A DNA stretch of 64,000 bases from Rhodoferax sp. Lineage in GTDB: Bacteria > Pseudomonadota > Gammaproteobacteria > Burkholderiales > Burkholderiaceae_C. The stretch is taken from contig SSFF01000010.1 in the NCBI GenBank assembly GCA_008015235.1, positions 62,001 through 126,000 on the forward strand. The letters run 5' to 3'. The notes under the pieces were generated by a model, which had not been told where the DNA came from, made no database searches, and worked only from the letters and a program-made list of their open reading frames with translations. This document shows positions 57,567-64,000 of the stretch, in pieces (within the stretch, counting starts at the first letter, position 1; each line of letters begins with the position of its first letter). The position numbers and the translations under genes are program-made.

Positions 57567-58499
57567 ATGAAAGCAAAGAGCAAGGCGGTTTTAGGCCAGA
57601 TCAGCGACATGGACTTGCGCCTGCTGCGTGTGTTCCGCGCCGTGGTGGACTGCGGGGGCATGGCGGCGGCCGAGCTGGAACTCAATATCGGCACCAGCAC
57701 CGTCAGCCGCCACATCAAGGACCTGGAAACGCGCCTGGGGCTCACGCTGTGCCGGCGGGGTCGCGCAGGTTTTGCGCTCACCAACGAAGGCGAGCAGATC
57801 TACGCCCAGACCACGGCGTTGCTGGCCGCCACCGACGCCTTCCGCGCCGGGGTGGACGAAATCCACCAGCGCATGGGCGGGCAATTGCACCTGGCCGTGT
57901 TCGACAAGACCGCCACCAACCCGGCCAGCCACATCCACCAGGCCCTGGCCGCGTTCACGCGCGAGGCGCCGTCGGTGGGGCTGAACCTGCACGTGGCCAC
58001 GCTCAACGCCATCGACCGTGGCGTGCTCGACGGCACGTTCCAGATCGGCATCATCCCCGGCCACCGCAGCTCCGAGCTGCTGCGCTACGACCACCTGTTC
58101 GACGAGACCATGTACATGTACTGCGGCGCCAGCCACCCGCTGTACCGTGCTGCCGTGGACACCGTGGACACCGTGGGCTGGGCCGATCTGCGCGGCTACC
58201 GCTTTGCCGGCCTGGGTTACCACTCGCCCAACATGGAGCTGGCGCAGCGCAGCAACATGGTGCGCGCGGCCACCGGTTTCGACCAGGAATCCATCGCCAC
58301 GCTCATATTGAGCGGCGAGTTCCTGGGCTTCCTGCCCGACCACTACGCCGCGCACTTCGTGCACATGGGGCTCATGCGCCCGATCAACCCCGGCACACTG
58401 GGCTACCGCTGCGAATTCTTCGCCATCACCCGCAAAAGCCCGCAGCCTTCACGGGCGACGCGGGCCTTGCTGCAGGCGCTGGTGACGGCGCATGGGTAA
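57567..58499 (+). CDS. LysR-family regulator of the transaminase operon
   Basis: A 310-residue LysR protein; HTH region MAAAELELNIGTSTVSRHIKDLETRLG in parts (AAAELELNIGTSTVSRHIK). It is divergent from the omega-transaminase operon and shares an 86-base promoter region with a palindrome, so it probably controls that operon. The ATG at 57567 is used; a later ATG at 57600-57610 would still keep the HTH. The effector is presumably an omega-amino acid, by inference from context. Confidence 0.92.
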   Translation: MKAKSKAVLGQISDMDLRLLRVFRAVVDCGGMAAAELELNIGTSTVSRHIKDLETRLGLTLCRRGRAGFALTNEGEQIYAQTTALLAATDAFRAGVDEIHQRMGGQLHLAVFDKTATNPASHIHQALAAFTREAPSVGLNLHVATLNAIDRGVLDGTFQIGIIPGHRSSELLRYDHLFDETMYMYCGASHPLYRAAVDTVDTVGWADLRGYRFAGLGYHSPNMELAQRSNMVRAATGFDQESIATLILSGEFLGFLPDHYAAHFVHMGLMRPINPGTLGYRCEFFAITRKSPQPSRATRALLQALVTAHG

Positions 58500-58631
58500 G
58501 CTGAGTCCAAGGGCTTATGTCAAGATACGCAGAAATTTTGAGCAGTTGTGAGCTCTCCGTAGCTTGCTTGCGAAATGCAAGGCCATTGAGAACGTTTGCC
58601 CTTCCTCCAATTTCATATTTCTCTTCAAAGT

Positions 58632-59093
58632 ATGCCCATCCCGGACTGCAAGACAGGCTTTGTACGACACGTCGCGAACGTTTTTTCGATTCTGTCGACT
58701 CGTTCGTCTGCCAAATTCTTTGTACCCATTGCGATCACATGGCTGGCAATGATTTCGACCGCGCACGCTGCTTCGGAATCAGTCGGCTTAAGTGAAGCGG
58801 CTTTTGGAATGTGCCTTGAGGTTTCAAGTGGTGTCGTTTTTCAACCGGATACTTTTGCACATTTCAAGAGGTTGGCGCGAACGCCACAGGGCATTTGTAA
58901 ATGTGCTACGGATCGTTTGTTCAAAGATAAAGTCCTGTCCGGGATGCAGGCTGCGACACGGGATACCGATAAGCGAATAGGTGCTGATGCTGACTTCAAG
59001 AGTTATCTTTACATGAAGATCATGTCTTCTACGATGAGTTGTCTGTCGTCTGAGTTGGATTCGGTAGCAGCCGAACTGACCCCTGCAAATTAG
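58632..59093 (+). CDS. Hypothetical exported protein with four cysteines in a less GC-rich patch
   Basis: 153 residues from the ATG at 58632. Residues 25-48 (SSAKFFVPIAITWLAMISTAHA in part) look like a signal peptide, unusually deep in the N-terminus, so the true start may be later. The mature part has MCLEVSSG, CKCATDRLFKD and SCLSSELD, four cysteines that could form disulfides. I do not recognise the family. Codon use and base composition are clearly less GC-rich than its neighbours, which suggests horizontal transfer. Confidence 0.6.
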   Translation: MPIPDCKTGFVRHVANVFSILSTRSSAKFFVPIAITWLAMISTAHAASESVGLSEAAFGMCLEVSSGVVFQPDTFAHFKRLARTPQGICKCATDRLFKDKVLSGMQAATRDTDKRIGADADFKSYLYMKIMSSTMSCLSSELDSVAAELTPAN

Positions 59094-59176
59094 ACGATCA
59101 TCGGATTCACGTGTGTCACTCAGCGAGTGCGCATAGATCAATTTGAGCGAAATAGCTTGTTTGGAAGGAATGCACA

Positions 59177-59203
59177 ACAAAAAGAGCACCCAAAGGTGCC
59201 CTT
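59177..59203 (-). terminator. Intrinsic terminator of dadA
   Basis: On the minus strand AAGGGCACC, loop TTTG, GGTGCTCTT (one mismatch), followed by a T-run (TTTTTG). It lies about 28 bases after the dadA stop. Confidence 0.7.
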
Positions 59204-59230
59204 TCTATCATTCCAAGCCAAGCCGAGAAA

Positions 59231-60577
59231 TCAAGCCGCCTTGAGCTTGCCCGCCGGGCTCCACACCTTCTCCGGCACCGGTCCGTAGAAGTTGAACGCC
59301 ATGTCGGGGCGGTGGCCGCAGATGAGTTCGGCCATGGCCTTGCCGGAGCCAGCGCCGTGGGTCCAGCCCAGGGTGCCGTGGCCGGCGTTGACCCAAAGTT
59401 TGCCGACAGCGGTTTTGCCGATGTAGGGAATGTTGGTGGGGGTGGCGGGGCGCAGGCCGGTCCAGAACTGTGGGTCGCCGCCTTGCTCGGGCAGGCGGGT
59501 ATCGCACACGCCGGGCAGCACTTCTTCCACGCGGCGGGCCAGCATGCGGCAGCGGGCGCGGGCCAGGTCGGTGTCCAGCGACAGGTCGTAGCCGCCGACT
59601 TCGATGGTGCCTGCGATGCGCAGGGTGTCGCCCAGGCGGCTCATGGCGCACTTCACGCTGTCGTCAAGCATGCTGACCATGGGCGCCAGTTCGGGGCGCA
59701 GGATCTTGAAGGTGGCGCTGTAGCCCTTGCCGGGGTAGATCGGCAGCTTCACACCCACGGTGCGCAGCAGCGGGGCCGAGTACGAACCCATGGCCACCAC
59801 ATACTGGTCGGCGTGCAGGTTGCGGCTCAGGCCGGTGTCGCGGTCGCACACCAGCACCGACTGGATGGCACCGCCGGTACTGTCGAGCTGCAGCACGTCG
59901 TGGTTCCACAGGAACTGGGCGCCGCGGGCCTGGCAGCGCTTGACCAGCTCCTGGGTGAAGATGCGGGCGTCGCCGGACTCGTCGCTGGCAGTGAAGGTGC
60001 CACCCACCAGCTGGTCGCCGATCTGGCGCAGTGCGGGTTCGATCTGCAGCAGTTCTTCCTTGCCGACCACGCGGCGGTTGACGCCGTACTTGCCCATCAG
60101 GGCGGCGGCAGAGGCGGCGCTGTCAAACGACTTCTGGTCGGTGTAGTAGTGGGCAATGCCACGCTCCAGGCGGTTGAATTCGATGCCGGTCGCAGCCACG
60201 ATGTCCTTGAGCGCGGTGTGGCTGTAGGAGCCCAGGGCCACCAGTTGCTGCACGTTGCGCTCGAAGGCGGTGTCGTTGCAGTTGGCCAGGAATTCCAGGC
60301 CCCAGGTGTATTGGGCAAAACCCTTTCCGAACGGGTTTTGCGGGCGGAACAGCAGCGGGGCTTCCTTGCTGAACATCCATTTCAGGGCTTTCCAGGGCGC
60401 TTCGCGGTTGGCCCAGGGCTCGCAGTAGCTGACCGAAATCTGGCCGGCATTGGCAAAGCTGGTTTCCAGTGCGGCGTCGGCTTGGCGGTCGACGACAGTG
60501 ACTTCGTGCCCGCTCTCGAGCAGGTGCCAGGCAGTGGTTGCGCCGATGATGCCGGCGCCAAGGACGATGATTTTCAT
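59231..60577 (-). CDS. dadA: DadA, D-amino acid dehydrogenase
   Basis: A 448-residue flavoprotein. The FAD motif VLGAGIIGATTAW begins at residue 5, followed by VVDRQADAALETSFANAGQISVSYCEPW (in part ETSFANAGQIS), typical of DadA. It oxidises D-alanine and other D-amino acids to 2-oxo acids, feeding the respiratory chain. Slightly longer than E. coli DadA. No alanine racemase gene is adjacent. Divergent from argP with a strong inverted repeat between them. Confidence 0.95.
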   Translation of the reverse strand: MKIIVLGAGIIGATTAWHLLESGHEVTVVDRQADAALETSFANAGQISVSYCEPWANREAPWKALKWMFSKEAPLLFRPQNPFGKGFAQYTWGLEFLANCNDTAFERNVQQLVALGSYSHTALKDIVAATGIEFNRLERGIAHYYTDQKSFDSAASAAALMGKYGVNRRVVGKEELLQIEPALRQIGDQLVGGTFTASDESGDARIFTQELVKRCQARGAQFLWNHDVLQLDSTGGAIQSVLVCDRDTGLSRNLHADQYVVAMGSYSAPLLRTVGVKLPIYPGKGYSATFKILRPELAPMVSMLDDSVKCAMSRLGDTLRIAGTIEVGGYDLSLDTDLARARCRMLARRVEEVLPGVCDTRLPEQGGDPQFWTGLRPATPTNIPYIGKTAVGKLWVNAGHGTLGWTHGAGSGKAMAELICGHRPDMAFNFYGPVPEKVWSPAGKLKAA

Positions 60578-60600
60578 GGGGCGCAGTGTGCCGCAGGCGC

Positions 60601-60639
60601 TGATTTTGTAAAAGCAAAATGAACTTGTTTACAAAATCA
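60601..60639. promoter_or_regulatory. 12-base inverted repeat between dadA and argP
   Basis: TGATTTTGTAAA (60601-60612) and its exact complement (60628-60639) flank a 15-base spacer. The pair lies between the two divergent starts and is a good candidate for the LysR-type regulator's site controlling both. Confidence 0.65.
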
Positions 60640-60686
60640 TTAGCAAGACTAATAATTAAAGCCCCCACTGGCCGCCCTATAGAACC

Positions 60687-61610
60687 ATGCGCAATTTTGA
60701 CACCGATGCCCTCGAATGCCTGGCCGCCATCGTGGAAGAAGGCGGCTTCGAGCGCGCTGCGGCGCGCCTTTCCATCACCCAGTCGGCGGTGTCGCAGCGC
60801 CTGCGGGCGTTGGAGGCCCAGGTCGGCACCGTCCTGCTGGTGCGCAGCCGCCCGGTCAAGCCGACATCGGCCGGGCGTCTGCTCATCAAGCACGCCATGC
60901 AGATGCGCTTGCTGCGCTCGGACTTGGAAAGCGATCTGCAGGAACTGACGCCGGGCATGGCCTCGAACCGCGAGGAAGAGCGCATCGCCATCGCCGTCAA
61001 CGCCGACAGCATCGCGACCTGGGTGCTGCCGGCCTTGCGCAGCGTGGTGCAAGACGGGTTGCCGCTGGAAATCATCACCGACGACCAGGACTTCACCCAC
61101 GAATGGCTGCGCGAAGGCCAGGTGCTGGGCTGTGTGACCACGCTGGACAACGCCTTGCGCGGCTGCAAGGTGCAGTTCCTGGGCGCCATGGACTACGTGG
61201 CCGTGGCCAGCGCCGAGTACGCTGCGCGCGTCTGTCCGCAGGGGCTCAATGCGCACAATTTCCGCCAGATTCCGTTCGTGGCCTTCAACCGCAAGGACGA
61301 TTTGCCGGTGGAATTTGTGTCCAAGGCATTGGGGCTCAAGCGTGTGAGCCTGAACCAGCGCTTTGTGCCCAGCGCCCAAGGCCAGATGCGGGCCGTGCTG
61401 GATGGCTGGGGCGCCAGTGCCTTGCCCCACATGCTGGTACAGGAGGGCCTGGACAGTGGGGAGCTGGTCGACCTGTGCCCGGGCGCCGTGGTCACTGTGC
61501 CGCTGTACTGGCACTGCTGGAACCTGCACTCGGCCGTCATCGACCGCCTGACCGCGGCCCTGCAAACGGGTGCCCAGCAGTCCCTGGTTCAGGTGAAAAA
61601 TGCGGCCTAG
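60687..61610 (+). CDS. argP: ArgP (IciA)-type LysR regulator
   Basis: A 307-residue LysR protein. DALECLAAIVEEGGFERAAARLSITQSAVSQRLRALE (in parts: FERAAARLSITQSAVSQRL) and the effector domain PLEIITDDQDFTHEWLREGQVLGCVT match ArgP, the lysine/arginine-responsive regulator. It is divergent from dadA. The TAG stop and last codons (KNAA) lie at the start of dispersed-element copy 7. A LysE-type exporter is present in the window but far away. Confidence 0.92.
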   Translation: MRNFDTDALECLAAIVEEGGFERAAARLSITQSAVSQRLRALEAQVGTVLLVRSRPVKPTSAGRLLIKHAMQMRLLRSDLESDLQELTPGMASNREEERIAIAVNADSIATWVLPALRSVVQDGLPLEIITDDQDFTHEWLREGQVLGCVTTLDNALRGCKVQFLGAMDYVAVASAEYAARVCPQGLNAHNFRQIPFVAFNRKDDLPVEFVSKALGLKRVSLNQRFVPSAQGQMRAVLDGWGASALPHMLVQEGLDSGELVDLCPGAVVTVPLYWHCWNLHSAVIDRLTAALQTGAQQSLVQVKNAA

Positions 61611-61653
61611 CCCGCGTGGAATAAGCGCAATTAGCTACCAAAAACAGAGCGGT
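61594..61653 (+). repeat. Dispersed 3'-end element, copy 7 (overlaps argP stop)
   Basis: TGAAAAATGCGGCCTAGCCCGC, a centre with GGAATAAGCGCAA, then TTAGCTACCAAAAACAGAGC. The argP stop codon TAG (61608-61610) falls in CTAGCCCGC, and the element ends about ten bases before the convergent usp stop. Confidence 0.75.
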
Positions 61654-61663
61654 TCTGCGCAAA

Positions 61664-62086
61664 TCAGCGTACCAGCAGCACCGGTACCTTGCAGTGCGCC
61701 AGCACCTGGGTGGTGACCGAGCCCATCACCAGGTTGGCCAGTGCGCTGTGGCCGTGCGAACCCATCACCAGCAGGTCAAAGCCGCCTTCGTCCGCCAGTT
61801 TGGCAATCAACTCCCCTGCGTGGCCGGCCTTCCAGCTCGACTTGGGATCGATTCCATGGCGGTTCAAGAACTTGGCCACGGGCGCCAGGATCTTTTCACA
61901 TTCTTCGGCGTAATAGGTCTGTACCACCTCCTTGCCCACCGCCGCACGCGCGCGGGGCGGAAGTGCGGGCTGTACCGTGAAGATGGTGTAGTCGTGCTGG
62001 GGTGACAGCAGGGCTTCGTGGGTGCTCAGGTAAGCGAGCATTTTTTTGCTGTACGCGCTGCCGTCAACGGCCAACAAGATTTTCAT
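61664..62086 (-). CDS. Universal stress protein A family
   Basis: A 140-residue UspA protein. MKILLAVDGSAYSKKML and the ATP-binding GSHGHSALANLVMGSVT (G-2X-G-9X-G-S/T) are the family signature. Such proteins act in stress survival, often as homodimers binding ATP. It is convergent with argP and followed upstream by a phosphoesterase gene on the same strand. Confidence 0.93.
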   Translation of the reverse strand: MKILLAVDGSAYSKKMLAYLSTHEALLSPQHDYTIFTVQPALPPRARAAVGKEVVQTYYAEECEKILAPVAKFLNRHGIDPKSSWKAGHAGELIAKLADEGGFDLLVMGSHGHSALANLVMGSVTTQVLAHCKVPVLLVR

Positions 62087-62119
62087 GGGATCAGTCCTCC
62101 AAAAGCACAGTGTAGAACG

Positions 62120-62908
62120 TTACGAAATCTCAATAAGCAAATTGGGGCGATGCTGCGCCTGCTCGTTCTTGCGCGCATAGCCCAGCGGATTCGCCACCAC
62201 GCGGCACCCCTGGTGGACATAGTCGCTGGGCGCGTGCAGGTGGCCGTGCAGCCAGAGCTGGGCCTGGGGCAGCAGGTCGTCGAGTGCATTGCAGAAACCC
62301 GCGGTGCCGGGGGTGCGGCCGTAGCGGGGATCGGCGCTGTGCAGGCTCGGAGCGAAATGGGTCACGACCACGGTGCTGCCGTCAAAGGGCTCGGCCAGCG
62401 CCGCGCGCAGCCATTGTTGGCAGACCAACCCCTGCGCGCGTATGCCTTCGGCCAGCCAAGGTGCGTCTGCGCGCGTGGTGTTGGTCTTCTGCAGGTAGTA
62501 GTTGGCGGCGCGAAACGCCTTGGTGCGGGACTTGTCGTCGCTGCCCAGGGCGTCGAAGTCGGTCCACAGCGTGGTGCCGACAAAGCGCACGCCGCCCAGC
62601 ACCAGGGTCTGGCGCTCCAGCCAGTGGATACCCAGGCGCCCGCAGGTGGCGCGCAGGCGTTCGTGCGCGTCGTCGAAGTCGAGCGCGTCGTATTCGTGGT
62701 TGCCGGGCACAAACAGCACCGGTGTCGGCCAGCCGCGCAGCGGGCTGAAGTGCTCCAGCCCGAAATCGTCGCCTTCCAAGTGCGAGCCGCCCTGATAAGA
62801 GCCGATGTCACCGGCCAGCACCAGCAGGTCTGCTTCGGGCACGGGGGTGGCACGCCACAGTGGGTGGGTTTCGAGATGGATGTCCGAGAGGAGCTGGATT
62901 TTCAGCAT
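62120..62908 (-). CDS. Calcineurin-like metallophosphoesterase
   Basis: A 262-residue phosphoesterase. Metal-ligand motifs are all present: LLSDIHLE, LAGDIGS, PGNHEYD, and later VVTHFAPS and LHGHLHAPSD. Substrate unknown; such proteins hydrolyse phosphodiesters or UDP-sugars. Its ATG overlaps the upstream LysR stop as ATGCTGA, so it is translated after it; the start lacks its own ribosome-binding site. Confidence 0.92.
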   Translation of the reverse strand: MLKIQLLSDIHLETHPLWRATPVPEADLLVLAGDIGSYQGGSHLEGDDFGLEHFSPLRGWPTPVLFVPGNHEYDALDFDDAHERLRATCGRLGIHWLERQTLVLGGVRFVGTTLWTDFDALGSDDKSRTKAFRAANYYLQKTNTTRADAPWLAEGIRAQGLVCQQWLRAALAEPFDGSTVVVTHFAPSLHSADPRYGRTPGTAGFCNALDDLLPQAQLWLHGHLHAPSDYVHQGCRVVANPLGYARKNEQAQHRPNLLIEIS

Positions 62909-63858
62909 AGGAAGGAGCGTCGGGCCTGTTCCACCACCAATTGGCGCAGCCAGGCATGGGCACTGGAGCCATGGTGGCGCGGGTGCCACAGGGCGTCGAT
63001 CTGGATCGGGGCCACCTGGAACGGCAGTTCGCGCATCACCAGCTGGTCGGCAAAACCGGTCACGCCGACAAAATGGCGCGGCAGCACCGTCAGCAGGTCG
63101 GAGTTGATGACCACCCGGCCGGCAGTGAAGAACTGGTTGACGGTGAGCACCACGTGGCGGCTGCGCTGCAGCGAGGCCAGGGCTTCGTCCACAAAGCCGT
63201 AGGCGCGGCCGGAAAAGCTGACCAGCATGTGGCGGGCGGCGCAGAAATTCTCCAGCGTCAGCGGCACACCGGCCAGGGGGTGGCCGTGGCGCATCACGCA
63301 CACGTAGTCGCCCACAAAGAGGCGATGGTGCAGAAAGGGCACGGCCCCTTCGGATGCGGCGCGCTCGCCCAGGTCGGCCACCACAGCCGGAAAGTGGCCG
63401 ATGGCCAAGTCGGCCTGGCCATCCTGCAGCAGCTTGCGCGGGTCGCGTGTGGTCAGCGGCACCACGCGCAGCGACACGCCCGGGGCCTGGTGCGAAATGG
63501 CGTCCACCAACGGCGGCATCAGTTCGGCCGCGGTCGAGTCGGCCAGGGTCAGCACAAAACTGGTGCGCGCCTGGGTGGGGTCGAAGACGCTGGGGGTGAG
63601 CGTGCTTTGCAGGCGTTCCAGTACTTCACGCACGGCCGGCCACAGCTCCAGGGCCCGGGGTGTTGGTTCCAGCCCACGCCCCTGGCGCACCAACAGTTCG
63701 TCTCCCACGGTTTCGCGCAGGCGCCGCAAAGCGTTGCTGATGGCAGGCTGGGTCAGCGCCAGCTGGTGGGCGGCCCGGGTCAGGCTGCGTTCGCCCATGA
63801 CCGCATCAAATACCTTGAGCAGGTTCAGGTCAAAAGTGCGCAGGGAACGACTGGGCAT
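62902..63858 (-). CDS. LysR-family regulator (NodD/LeuO-like type)
   Basis: A 318-residue LysR protein with MPSRSLRTFDLNLLKVFDAVMGERS and HTH HQLALTQPAISNALRRLRE. It overlaps the phosphoesterase gene by seven bases and is divergent from a gene starting at 63989. A repeat with TAGTTTA and TAAACTA arms lies in the shared promoter. It probably controls the divergent gene, which is cut off by the window end. Confidence 0.92.
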   Translation of the reverse strand: MPSRSLRTFDLNLLKVFDAVMGERSLTRAAHQLALTQPAISNALRRLRETVGDELLVRQGRGLEPTPRALELWPAVREVLERLQSTLTPSVFDPTQARTSFVLTLADSTAAELMPPLVDAISHQAPGVSLRVVPLTTRDPRKLLQDGQADLAIGHFPAVVADLGERAASEGAVPFLHHRLFVGDYVCVMRHGHPLAGVPLTLENFCAARHMLVSFSGRAYGFVDEALASLQRSRHVVLTVNQFFTAGRVVINSDLLTVLPRHFVGVTGFADQLVMRELPFQVAPIQIDALWHPRHHGSSAHAWLRQLVVEQARRSFLC

Positions 63859-63869
63859 GGCGATGTATC

Positions 63870-63918
63870 ACTAGTGTGAATAGTTTAGATCAATAAACTA
63901 AAGTTTACTAACACTAGT
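63870..63918. promoter_or_regulatory. Nested inverted repeats, candidate LysR operator
   Basis: Inner arms TAGTTTA (63881-63887) and TAAACTA (63894-63900) around GATCAA; outer arms ACTAGTGT (63870-63877) and ACACTAGT (63911-63918). The structure is AT-rich and lies upstream of both divergent genes. Confidence 0.6.
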
Positions 63919-63988
63919 AGAAACCCTAGGATACGCCCCCATGCAATACGACACACAAACACCTGTTGATTTTTCCAAGGAGCTTGCC

Positions 63989-64000
63989 ATGACGCGCTTC
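63989..64000 (+). CDS. Start of a truncated gene at the window edge
   Basis: AAGGAG at 63977-63982 is six bases before ATG (63989), giving MTRF before the window ends. An in-frame ATG at 63941 would add MQYDTQTPVDFSKELA. The product cannot be named. It is divergent from the LysR gene and probably regulated by it. Confidence 0.6.

Overview
The window is GC-rich, densely coded bacterial chromosome. The gene families and their order (mnmG-rsmG, then a LysE exporter, parA, a small hydrolase and parB), the many LysR regulators and two kinds of intergenic repeat point to a betaproteobacterium of the order Burkholderiales, most probably a Comamonadaceae member (Acidovorax, Rhodoferax or Hydrogenophaga type). 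That assignment is an inference from pattern; no marker rRNA gene is present and no tRNA gene was recognised.

Layout. 1-5.2 kb: chromosome-segregation locus. It holds the 3' end of mnmG, rsmG, two parS-like ParB sites inside those two genes, a repeat-rich gap, a LysE-type exporter, parA, an RBBP9-like hydrolase and parB. 5.2-10 kb: a membrane-anchored methyltransferase, a periplasmic-sensor diguanylate cyclase, an HD-GYP protein that has lost the histidine of its HD pair, and an orphan solute-binding protein. 10-15.5 kb: an AraC regulator divergent from a three-gene catabolic operon (FAD dehydrogenase, BASS symporter, ThDP enzyme) of unknown substrate. 15.6-18.9 kb: small metabolic genes and a diguanylate cyclase. 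18.9-24.7 kb: a sulfate/thiosulfate ABC transporter with two binding proteins (one Sec, one Tat signal), a second RBBP9-like hydrolase and an Arg-rich micro-ORF. 24.7-29.6 kb: hemerythrin-like protein, NhaR-type regulator, a cysteine-free Rrf2 regulator, a GGDEF-EAL protein and a membrane protein. 29.7-31.1 kb: ccoG. 31.1-41.9 kb: signalling block with a hybrid histidine kinase split by an in-frame TGA, an HD-GYP response regulator, and an operon of diguanylate cyclase, binding protein and GGDEF-EAL protein. 42-51 kb: ABC-F ATPase, a 7TM receptor without output domain, pal, a frameshifted acyltransferase, ald, arfB, an M48 lipoprotein protease and its membrane partner. 51-59 kb: LysR regulators, a DUF4148-type exported protein, a diguanylate cyclase, and a beta-alanine/omega-amino-acid catabolic operon (transaminase, DJ-1-like, mmsA). 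58.5-64 kb: a less GC-rich exported cysteine protein, dadA with divergent argP, a universal stress protein, a metallophosphoesterase and a LysR regulator.

Two themes cut across the window. Eight or nine proteins belong to cyclic-di-GMP or related membrane signalling, and several are fused to, or sit beside, periplasmic binding proteins that lack ABC partners, which suggests ligand-driven c-di-GMP control. Second, a degenerate intergenic element of about 55-60 bases occurs at least seven times, each time at or within about 15 bases of a stop codon, and in two cases it appears to supply the stop codon. A related sequence may also be embedded in coding sequence of sbp and uup.
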